Assembly: GCA_910587945.1 (NCBI GenBank)
Contig: CAJUNI010000067.1
Span: 1-11,964 of the forward strand
Direction: 5' to 3'
Length of the DNA stretch: 11,964 nt
Source of the DNA: an uncultured Parvibacter sp.
GTDB lineage: Bacteria > Actinomycetota > Coriobacteriia > Coriobacteriales > Eggerthellaceae
The notes below the pieces were generated by a model. It did no database searches. It saw only the letters and a list, made by a program, of their open reading frames with translations, and was not told the DNA's origin. This document shows, one piece after another, positions 5,872 to 11,964 of the stretch. How positions within the stretch are numbered: position 1 is the stretch's first letter; each line of letters starts with the position of its first letter. The position numbers were made by a program, and so were the translations under genes.

Positions 5872-7872
5872 CTAGGCCGTCGCTGCGCCCGCAGCCCCAC
5901 TAGTACCGGGCTCGGTCACGGTGCTGGCGTTAGGATCAAGCACGTTCGCGCTGTTAGTATCCTCAGGAAGTCCCGTCGCCGTTTCGTCCCCTTCGCCATC
6001 TACAATCTCGTAGGCCGGATTGGCGCCAGTACCCTCAAGATAAGTGAAGGTGATGGTGTCGCCTTCCTTGTAGCCCACGATGTCCAAAAGACCGGGCAGT
6101 GCAAAGTCATAAATCTGTCCGTCATCGCCCTCAATGGTCACATAGAAGTGAGAATTACTCTCAATAACCGCTTGGGCCATCGAGCGAATCACGCCCGTCT
6201 TTTGCACCACGTCGACCGATCCAGCAGCGTCGGCGCTCACGCCGTTGGTAGCTAGCAGCGCCTCGTAGGCTTTCTGGGTGTCAGCCACGGTATCGCCCAC
6301 CGCTACATTCTGGTAGCGCTGAACATCAATCATGGCGAACTTCTTAACCAAGCCGGCGCCGTCCTTCAGCGCCATGAAATAGGTCGGCTGATTTGCCACA
6401 TTAATCAACAGCGGGAAGGTGGAGGTGTAGCGCAGGTTCTGCACCTGACCTTCAGCAGATTCCATAGCCGAGTCTTCTGTGGCACCAGACACACTATAGA
6501 AGTGCGACTCTTGGGTGCGTTGATTGACCAGCACAAAGCCGATGATGGATTTGTCGCCGGTAGCAGAGGTCACACCGGTATAGACCCACACGTCATCGTC
6601 TTTGGCGATGTAGTTGTAACCCAACGTACCATCGGTGCCAGGGGTGGTACGCACCACGCCTTCCTGACCCAAGAACGAATTGAGCCAACCATTGTTGTAG
6701 GCACCATACCAGTTGTATTGCTTAATAAGCAGCTCGGCCGGGAACACGCGATCCACCCACTGCGGGCATTCCTCGAGGGCCAAATCCTGGCATTCACCCG
6801 TAGTAGCGTCACAGAGCACCACGCGATCAATGGTTTCGCCGCCAAAGAGACCGATGGTATAGGTCCGCACCGGGCAGATCCACCAAGGATGACCATCCTC
6901 GTCAATCTCAAAGGACTTCTCATCAAAGATGTAGAAGGGGTACTTCAACTGCACATGACGATCAATGTTGCGCACCAACGGCTCAGAGGTAGAGTAATGG
7001 ATGGGCTCATCCCCTAAGCGCACAATCTCGGCATCTTGGGTGGTCATATTTACCAACGCATAGGCTGGAATGCCGCCCTCACGATTCGTAAACCACTTAA
7101 AGAGGTCTGCGTAATTCAGCGGGCTCACACGCACCGGAGCACCCTGATAGTTAATCTGGCTATAGAGACTTGAAACCTCAAACTGGCTTACATACTCCGG
7201 AATAGAACCCATTTCGCGGTTGCCCAACAAGATGGCCGAGTCACGGTCGATAACGGGAATCTCGTTGTAATTAACTTCCTTGATGTCCTGGGCAAACTCG
7301 AGCGTATCGGTCTTCAGCACCGAAGCATACTTCTCGGCATTGCCCGGAATGATGGACAGCGAAAACACGGCCCCCAGAATACCTACTGCAATCACAGCGA
7401 GAGGAATATAGGACACAATTTTGAGGGTCTTTGCTTTGGACTTGGAAGCCTCCACCGTCGCCGTTCCCGTTTGCCGCGCCTTCGACTTTGCGCGGAAGAA
7501 CAGGAACAGAATGATCATGATGATGCCAATCCAAACCCACATATCAACGCTGTGGATATTGATGGGCGGATGGAACCACCAGTAGCAGCCTGCCAAAATC
7601 AAAAGCACTACCACAATGCCAATGATTAACGCCGGCTTGCTCGGAGCCCGCATATTGTCAAAGAACGACAGATTAATGTCGATATGGGGCGAATTCCCGC
7701 GGCCACCGCTGCCACTGCCAGTGCTGCGGCTGGCGCCTTCGTCATCCCCCTCCACTTCTTCGTAATCAACTTCTTTTGGGCCACCTTTGGCCCCGCCGAA
7801 GCCATCCATGTCAATGCCGGATTGCCGCAACGCATCCAGCAGTGAGTCAAGTCCCGACGATCTATTTGCCAT
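5872..7872 (-). CDS. Conserved membrane protein with large extracytoplasmic domain, function unknown
   Basis: This 666-residue protein has four parts. An N-terminal cytoplasmic stretch of about 78 residues is rich in Gly, Ser and acidic residues. Three membrane helices lie at about 80-100, 109-127 and 151-173. A large outer domain spans about 175-610. A low-complexity tail rich in Thr, Ala, Gly and Asp runs from 625 to 666. The Lys/Arg-rich loop 127-151 puts the N-terminus inside and the big domain outside. The outer domain contains EIPVIDRDSAILLGNREMGS (204-223), a block like one I recall from uncharacterised Clostridia and Coriobacteria membrane proteins, sometimes labelled CvpA-like or Tat-signal proteins. 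I assign no function. The ATG at 7872 is chosen because AAGGGA lies 6 bases before it. Starts at 7887, 7899 or GTG 7902 are possible but have poorer ribosome sites. The 5' leader is hairpin-rich. Confidence 0.8.
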   Translation of the reverse strand: MANRSSGLDSLLDALRQSGIDMDGFGGAKGGPKEVDYEEVEGDDEGASRSTGSGSGGRGNSPHIDINLSFFDNMRAPSKPALIIGIVVVLLILAGCYWWFHPPINIHSVDMWVWIGIIMIILFLFFRAKSKARQTGTATVEASKSKAKTLKIVSYIPLAVIAVGILGAVFSLSIIPGNAEKYASVLKTDTLEFAQDIKEVNYNEIPVIDRDSAILLGNREMGSIPEYVSQFEVSSLYSQINYQGAPVRVSPLNYADLFKWFTNREGGIPAYALVNMTTQDAEIVRLGDEPIHYSTSEPLVRNIDRHVQLKYPFYIFDEKSFEIDEDGHPWWICPVRTYTIGLFGGETIDRVVLCDATTGECQDLALEECPQWVDRVFPAELLIKQYNWYGAYNNGWLNSFLGQEGVVRTTPGTDGTLGYNYIAKDDDVWVYTGVTSATGDKSIIGFVLVNQRTQESHFYSVSGATEDSAMESAEGQVQNLRYTSTFPLLINVANQPTYFMALKDGAGLVKKFAMIDVQRYQNVAVGDTVADTQKAYEALLATNGVSADAAGSVDVVQKTGVIRSMAQAVIESNSHFYVTIEGDDGQIYDFALPGLLDIVGYKEGDTITFTYLEGTGANPAYEIVDGEGDETATGLPEDTNSANVLDPNASTVTEPGTSGAAGAATA

Positions 7873-7902
7873 AACATTTCCCTTCATAGACTGAGTCATC
7901 AC

Positions 7903-7926
7903 TCAGCTCTTGCGGTGTGCCCGCAA
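7903..7926 (-). CDS. Possible 7-residue leader ORF
   Basis: On the - strand, GGAGGA (7936-7931) stands 4 bases before TTG (7926). That TTG opens a seven-codon frame (Leu/Met-Arg-Ala-His-Arg-Lys-Ser) ending in TGA at 7905-7903. The stop codon is followed directly, in frame, by GTG ATG. This could be a leader peptide coupling translation to an upstream start of the membrane protein gene. It could also be chance: the frame is tiny and uses a rare start codon. Confidence 0.2.
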   Translation of the reverse strand: MRAHRKS

Positions 7927-7950
7927 GATTTCCTCCCCAGTATGATACGA

Positions 7951-7988
7951 ACCTGTCTTTCCTTACATCATGAAAGGAAAGGGCAGGT
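7951..7988 (-). other. Strong hairpin between acnA and the membrane protein gene
   Basis: ACCTG + CTTTCCTT (7951-7964) pairs with AAGGAAAG + CAGGT (7974-7988), about 14 base pairs with one small bulge and a 9-base loop. It begins 48 bases after the acnA stop codon. On the - strand it is followed by TTCGTATCAT, not a T run, so it is not a standard terminator. It may be the 3' end of acnA mRNA or a leader element of the next gene. Confidence 0.5.
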
Positions 7989-8010
7989 CCGCACCAAAGC
8001 CTTTTGCAAG

Positions 8011-8016
8011 ATTATA
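8011..8016 (-). promoter_or_regulatory. Candidate -10 box for the membrane protein gene
   Basis: On the - strand, this is a perfect TATAAT between the acnA stop and the hairpin-rich leader. No good -35 box lies 16-19 bases upstream, and there is no TGn extension. If real, it gives a leader of about 130 bases. Confidence 0.35.
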
Positions 8017-8035
8017 CGGTAGCTTGTCCCGTGAC

Positions 8036-10705
8036 CTAGGACGCGTGGTCTAAAAGTTGACGAAGCACATAAGGCAAAATGCCTCCCTCGGCGTAGTACA
8101 AACCTTCCGTGGGCGTATCAATACGCACAACAGCCTCAAAGGTCACGGTCGTTCCGTCAGGTTTAGCCGCCGTAACGGTAAGAACCTGTGGAAGAGACGC
8201 GCCTTCTTCTGGCTGAGGAAGAGCAAGACTGTAGCGTTCATTGCCGGCCAGTCCTAAGGTCTGAGCGTTTTCGCCCTCCTTAAACTGCAGCGGCAAAATA
8301 CCCATACCAATAAGATTGGACCGATGAATGCGCTCATAGCTTTCCGCAATCACCGCCTGCACACCTAAGAGATTCGGCCCCTTAGCAGCCCAGTCACGCG
8401 ACGAGCCACTGCCATACATCTTGCCAGCCAAAATGATGGAGGGAACGCCTTGAGCCTGGTAGTCTTCGGCTGCCTCAAAGATCGTGGTTTGCTCGCCGGT
8501 CAATTCGTTACAGGTCCAACCGCCCTGCTTGCCCTCCGCAAGATCATTCACCAACTTGCCGTTAGCAAACGTGCCGCGCATCATGACCTCATGATTGCCG
8601 CGCCGCGATCCATAGCTATTGAAATCTTCCGGGGCAACCCCATGGGCTGTGAGATAGCGGGCTGCGGGAGAATCCGAAGCAATGCTTCCTGCCGGCGAAA
8701 TATGGTCCGTGGTAATGAAGTCACCGAACAGCCCCAGCACCACCGCGTCCTGCAAGGTTGACTCCGTAGCCGGTGCGGTCATTGCATCAAAGAAGGAGGG
8801 CTTGCGCACATAGGTGGAATCCTCATCCCAGGCGAAGAGATCACTCGGCTCAGCTCCGAGCGCTTGCCACGCCGCATCCCCCGTGTAGAGGCTTTCAGCG
8901 CCCGACGCATAGACATCCGGGGTGACATAGGTATCAACAAGCTGCTTCACTTCTACAGGATCTGCCGCGATTTGTGCAAAGAACACCGGATTACCCTCGG
9001 TATCAACACCTAAGGGATCACACTCCAAGTCAATAGCCATCGTACCTGCCAGTGCATAGGCCACGACATTTTCTGGTGCCGTAAGATAATTCTGGGCTAC
9101 ATCGGGAGAAATACGCCCATCGAAGTTGCGATTACCAGAAAGCACGGACGTAAGCTCAATGGTGGGCGCAATATCATGCATCGCCGCGCACAGCGGACCC
9201 GAGTTGCCAATGCAGCTCATACAACCAAAGCCGCAGGTTTGGAACCCGAGGGCATCCAACGACTCCGTCAAACCTGCCCGCTCAAGAATAGTTTCAACGC
9301 CATGGCTTCCCGGCGCCATGATGGTTTTTACCCACGGAGCCGGCTTCAGGCCCAAACGATGGGCGTTGCGCGCCACCAAGCCCGCCGCAATCATCATGGA
9401 CGGATCGGTAGCGGTAGTACAGCTGGTTACCGCAGCAATGGCAATGGCGCCATCCGTAAGCTCATAAGCCTGGCCATCAATGGCCACCGAAGCTGTTTGG
9501 TCTCCCCGACCGCGCTCAGCACATACTTCTGCAAAGTGCTCAGCGGCCCGCGCCCGAGGGAATCGATTATGGGGTCGGGAGGGACCGGCCATAGACGGCA
9601 CCACTGTCCCTAAATCGATGGTGATAATTTCCGCATAGTGACGCGGGGCTTCCTCCCCCGCCGCCCACACACCTTGGGCCTTAGCGTAAGCCTCCACCAG
9701 CGCTAACTGTTCCTCAGATCTACCGGTCAGACGTAAATAGTCAATGGTGCGTTCGTCTACCGGGAACAACGTGCAGGTACAGCCGTACTCGGGCGTCATA
9801 TTCGCAATGCAAGCACGCTGGGTCGCAGAAAGCGACTTCACGCCTTCGCCAAAGCATTCCACAAAGCAACCCACAACCCCGGCCTCACGCAACACGGAGG
9901 CAAAGGTTAGCGCCACATCCATAGCCGTTACACCCTCTGCAAGCGTGCCATCCAGACGCACGCCCACGACACGCGGCACAAGCGTAGTGATAGGTTGCCC
10001 TAATGCAGCGGCCTCGGCCTCGATGCCACCGACACCCCAGCCCAACACACCTAAACCATTAGCCGTAGGCGTATGAGAATCCGTGCCCACTAAGCTGTCG
10101 AAATACACCAACGGACTCTCGACATCCTCCGCCTCATCGTGAGATCGGGCTACAACTGTTGCAAACTGTTCAATATTCAGCTGATGGCAAATACCTTGTC
10201 CTGGTGGCACGATGCGCACGTTCTCAAAGGCTTCTTGAGCCCACTTCAAAAACTCATAGCGCTCTTTGTTGCGCGTGCGCTCGATAGCCTCATTAGCTTC
10301 TCTGCAACCAGCACAGCCAGCTTGCTCAGCAATCACTGAGTGGTCAATTACCAAGTCACAGGGAATCTGCGGATTGATAAGTTGCGGGTTCCCACCCATA
10401 GCCACCGCAGCATCGCGCATGGCCGCAAAGTCCACGAACACTGGCACGCCCGTGAAATCTTGAAGCAAAACACGCGCCGGCATAAAGCCTATTTCTTCCC
10501 CAGCCTGTCCGCCAAGACCGGCCTCTATAATAGCGGCAGCTGCCGTGAGCGCCTCTTCTTCCGTCTTGCTGGTACGCAGCACGTCTTCCACTAACACCGA
10601 AAGGGAATAAGGCAGATCCGCGGCCCCCTCAACAGCCGTTATGGGGTAATAGCGATAGCTACGATCTCCTACCGTTAGTTGTGCGGTCAGCGACTCAGTG
10701 CCCAT
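8036..10705 (-). CDS. acnA: Aconitate hydratase (AcnA/IRP1 type)
   Basis: This 889-residue protein (E. coli AcnA has 891) interconverts citrate and isocitrate through cis-aconitate, in the cytoplasm. The [4Fe-4S] ligands are C429 in AVTSCTTATDPS and C495/C498 in GFGCMSCIGNSG. Substrate-site motifs include GTDSHT (207-212), NRNFDGR (525-531), NSYGSRRGNHEVMMRGTFAN (696-715) and AGKMYGSGSSRDWAAKGP (760-777). The swivel domain's ERIHRSNLIGMGILPLQF is at 791-808. The ATG at 10705 follows AAGGAG with 5 bases of spacing. Oddities are SCTTATDPS in place of the usual SCTNTSNPS, and a local C-x-x-C (131-134) in the segment after DHSV. It stands alone: no citrate synthase or isocitrate dehydrogenase gene is adjacent within the window. 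Catalytic residues look intact, so I expect an active enzyme, probably serving glutamate synthesis. Confidence 0.97.
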   Translation of the reverse strand: MGTESLTAQLTVGDRSYRYYPITAVEGAADLPYSLSVLVEDVLRTSKTEEEALTAAAAIIEAGLGGQAGEEIGFMPARVLLQDFTGVPVFVDFAAMRDAAVAMGGNPQLINPQIPCDLVIDHSVIAEQAGCAGCREANEAIERTRNKERYEFLKWAQEAFENVRIVPPGQGICHQLNIEQFATVVARSHDEAEDVESPLVYFDSLVGTDSHTPTANGLGVLGWGVGGIEAEAAALGQPITTLVPRVVGVRLDGTLAEGVTAMDVALTFASVLREAGVVGCFVECFGEGVKSLSATQRACIANMTPEYGCTCTLFPVDERTIDYLRLTGRSEEQLALVEAYAKAQGVWAAGEEAPRHYAEIITIDLGTVVPSMAGPSRPHNRFPRARAAEHFAEVCAERGRGDQTASVAIDGQAYELTDGAIAIAAVTSCTTATDPSMMIAAGLVARNAHRLGLKPAPWVKTIMAPGSHGVETILERAGLTESLDALGFQTCGFGCMSCIGNSGPLCAAMHDIAPTIELTSVLSGNRNFDGRISPDVAQNYLTAPENVVAYALAGTMAIDLECDPLGVDTEGNPVFFAQIAADPVEVKQLVDTYVTPDVYASGAESLYTGDAAWQALGAEPSDLFAWDEDSTYVRKPSFFDAMTAPATESTLQDAVVLGLFGDFITTDHISPAGSIASDSPAARYLTAHGVAPEDFNSYGSRRGNHEVMMRGTFANGKLVNDLAEGKQGGWTCNELTGEQTTIFEAAEDYQAQGVPSIILAGKMYGSGSSRDWAAKGPNLLGVQAVIAESYERIHRSNLIGMGILPLQFKEGENAQTLGLAGNERYSLALPQPEEGASLPQVLTVTAAKPDGTTVTFEAVVRIDTPTEGLYYAEGGILPYVLRQLLDHAS

Positions 10706-10960
10706 GTCTGCTCCTTGTTATAGATCTCCCGTGATGCGCTACCCTGCATCTTTTCGATTCTGTTGAAAATTGTAAAACCACTCAGCAAACCCTCGGCAAA
10801 GGATCGTGCAAGTTGGTTGCGATTATCGTTGTACAGCCTTTATTCCTGAGGAGAGCGAGAAGGTCGACTCTTAGACTACACAACGCTTATCTCTCACCTT
10901 CAGCCTAACGCGCTCATGTATCGGCTTTGTTAACGCTGTTATCTGTGGTGCGCCTCACAT
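10706..10960 (-). promoter_or_regulatory. Upstream region of acnA with candidate promoter
   Basis: This 255-base stretch contains no gene. On the - strand, TTGCCG (10799-10794) and TACAAT (10774-10769), 19 bases apart, are a possible acnA promoter, although the spacing is long. Further upstream, CTGAGGAGAG near 10846-10855 can pair imperfectly with CTCTCACCTTCAG near 10901-10913, giving a long stem around about 45 bases. I do not recognise a known riboswitch or a clear iron-regulator box here. Confidence 0.3.
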
Positions 10961-10994
10961 AAAAACAGCCCCGAGCGGTATTCACTCGGGGCTG
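10961..10994 (-). terminator. Intrinsic terminator in the HEAT gene-acnA gap
   Basis: On the - strand, CAGCCCCGAG (10994-10985) and CTCGGGGCTG (10975-10966) form a perfect 10-base-pair stem with a 9-base loop, followed by TTTTTAT. It lies 180 bases after the stop of the HEAT-repeat gene and 256 bases before acnA. It therefore ends either a long 3' UTR or a separate small RNA. On the + strand it is followed by ATATATTT, a weak tail. Confidence 0.88.
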
Positions 10995-11174
10995 ATATAT
11001 TTCGAAGAAGTTTGGACGTAGTTCTTAGAAAGAAGTCCTCGGCCGCCGACCATTAACGCTGCGACCTTCGGAGCGCTCAGGCCGTAAACTCAAAGTCCGA
11101 CCCAGCAGCATTCAAACCAGAACCGCAAAACCTCGTTCAAGCCAGCTCGTCTTAACAACGAGCTCTAACGCAGA
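10995..11174 (-). other. Gene-free transcribed region, possible structured RNA
   Basis: These 180 bases lie between the HEAT gene stop and a strong terminator, and hold no convincing open frame. On the - strand I see a perfect hairpin AGCTCGT/ACGAGCT (11164-11144, 7-base loop), a CGGCC/GGCCG pairing enclosing about 35 bases, and a compound hairpin GGAC-TTCTT/AAGAA-GTCC. GTTTG can also pair with CAAAC across the region. I checked by eye for SRP RNA, tmRNA, RNase P RNA and common riboswitch cores and did not find their signature sequences. It may be an unusual 3' UTR, a small RNA or a cis-regulator. Confidence 0.35.
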
Positions 11175-11774
11175 CTAGCTCACGTTATCGACAATTTGTT
11201 GGGCCTTTTTCTTCAGGCCTCCCTTGCCGCTTTCAGCATCAAACTTCATGCGTGCTGCTAAAGCTTCTTTGACGGAAGGAGCCAGCTTTCCTGCAGAAAA
11301 GTCCGTAACTGCCACAAGCATGTCCTGGAATTCTAAGTCGCCGTGATAGCACTGAATGCCTTCATCGATGAGCGACCATACCTTTTCTGAGCGATTCTCA
11401 GTGGTAGCACCTAACGCACAGAGGAATTTCATGGCAGCTAAACGTACCTGGCCGCTATCCTCATCAAAGAGTGCGGTCTCTGCGCCAAGGATGGCTTTTT
11501 CGCAGGAGCGGGATTCTGTCGGAATAAGCTCAGTCAGGATATCGAGAATCTCCCAGCGGGTTTGAGCCTCCGGACGATTCAATGCATCAACCAGATCGTT
11601 GCAGTAGGGAGCAAGAAGCGAGGCGTCTTTCTGAGCCACAAGACCCAAAACATGGGCGGCTTGTTGACGCGAGCGCCGTGATTTCCCCTCAAGGCCCTCA
11701 ACGTAGGTTTTAAGAACATCTGCGTTCTCAACAGCCTCTTGGGCCATTGTTTCACTGTCGCGCTCTTCTTCCAT
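11175..11774 (-). CDS. HEAT-repeat-like alpha-helical protein, function unknown
   Basis: This 199-residue soluble protein is almost entirely helical. Repeated amphipathic pairs are visible: RSRQQAAHVLGLVAQKD (34-50), LAPYCNDLVDALNRPEAQTR (54-73) with RWEILDILTELIP (73-85), and GQVRLAAMKFLCALGA (108-123). These match HEAT/Armadillo-type repeats, which usually serve as protein-binding scaffolds. A basic end (GKGGLKKKAQQ, 183-193) closes it. There is no signal peptide or membrane segment. The ATG at 11774 has a weak GAGG about 10 bases upstream. The ATG at 11747 (MAQEAVENADV...) is an alternative start, and my memory of related actinobacterial proteins slightly favours it, although it has no ribosome site. 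The function is unknown, and the gene lies alone in the window. Confidence 0.8.
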   Translation of the reverse strand: MEEERDSETMAQEAVENADVLKTYVEGLEGKSRRSRQQAAHVLGLVAQKDASLLAPYCNDLVDALNRPEAQTRWEILDILTELIPTESRSCEKAILGAETALFDEDSGQVRLAAMKFLCALGATTENRSEKVWSLIDEGIQCYHGDLEFQDMLVAVTDFSAGKLAPSVKEALAARMKFDAESGKGGLKKKAQQIVDNVS

Positions 11775-11830
11775 CGCTCTTCAGCCTCTCTCATGGTAAT
11801 GGGTAACGTCCTCTACAAAAGACTGTAATC

Positions 11831-11836
11831 ATTATA
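11831..11836 (-). promoter_or_regulatory. Candidate -10 box of the HEAT-repeat gene
   Basis: On the - strand, this is a perfect TATAAT 57 bases before the ATG at 11774. No recognisable -35 box lies at the normal distance, so this is a tentative call. Confidence 0.35.
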
Positions 11837-11882
11837 CGAAATTGAGGTAGGTTCTGAGGCTTATACCCCACCTTCCAACCGG

Positions 11883-11912
11883 TTGTCGGCAAGTTTTGGT
11901 TAGGAATATAAA
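11883..11912 (+). promoter_or_regulatory. Candidate rightward promoter leaving the window
   Basis: TTGTCG (11883-11888) and TATAAA (11907-11912) are 18 bases apart on the + strand. No ribosome site or start codon follows within the remaining 50 bases, so the gene it would serve lies beyond the window, if it is real. The -35 box overlaps a perfect palindrome CAACCGGTTG (11876-11885). Confidence 0.25.
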
Positions 11913-11964
11913 GAAAGCATCCCCTACGAGCAGAACGTCCTATCCTCCCACGGACTGCACCGCA

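Noticed and set aside
5731..6255. 174-residue + strand frame
   Set aside because: It spans the terminator hairpin and the antisense of the membrane protein C-terminus; no ribosome site.
9176..10076. Several 100-145-residue + strand frames
   Set aside because: All are antisense to the well-supported acnA gene and share its third-position bias.
10840..10915. tRNA-like stretch with terminal complementarity
   Set aside because: There is no GTTCGA-type T-loop, anticodon arm or CCA-like end; the pairing is better treated as a leader stem.
10995..11174. SRP RNA, tmRNA or RNase P RNA
   Set aside because: The GGAAG-type SRP loop context, the tRNA-like tmRNA ends and the RNase P conserved cores are not present.
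1..11964. CRISPR array, insertion sequence, phage or defence island
   Set aside because: No regular repeats, terminal inverted repeats, transposase, integrase or nuclease genes are visible.

Overview
The window looks like chromosomal core sequence from an actinobacterium, most likely a Coriobacteriia/Eggerthellales-type organism of moderate G+C. The basis is the style of the ribosomal L10/L12 proteins, the AcnA-type aconitase, a baeRF-family protein and a large three-helix membrane protein whose relatives I remember from Coriobacteria and Clostridia. The assignment comes from recalled family resemblance, not a search. I see no mobile element, phage gene, CRISPR array, tRNA or rRNA. Most of the window is ordinary housekeeping sequence, and I found no clear new multi-gene system.

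Layout, left to right. On the + strand, the C-terminal part of a baeRF-type protein (1-692) ends at an intrinsic terminator. Everything from 862 to 5012 lies on the - strand. It holds a TcdA-like tRNA modification enzyme, then rplL and rplJ. A UUCG-loop terminator closes the rplJL unit. A promoter, an L10-binding leader and a strong attenuator-like hairpin open it. Beyond that promoter lies a CPA1-type Na+/H+ antiporter with a long soluble tail. Divergent from the antiporter, on the + strand, is a small protein with a lysine-rich N-terminus and a cysteine-rich C-terminus (5210-5596). A long hairpin, probably a bidirectional terminator, separates it from the remaining - strand genes. These are a membrane protein of unknown function with a large outer domain (5872-7872), aconitase (8036-10705) and a HEAT-repeat-like protein (11175-11774).

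How the genes relate. rplJ and rplL form an autoregulated operon for the ribosomal stalk, but here they are not joined to rplKA upstream or rpoBC downstream. The other genes look like single-gene transcription units, each with its own intergenic region, and I infer no shared pathway. The places most worth a second look are the Lys/Cys-rich small protein, the hairpin-rich leader before the membrane protein (7872-8016), and the gene-free stretch 10706-11174, which holds a strong terminator not adjacent to any gene end.
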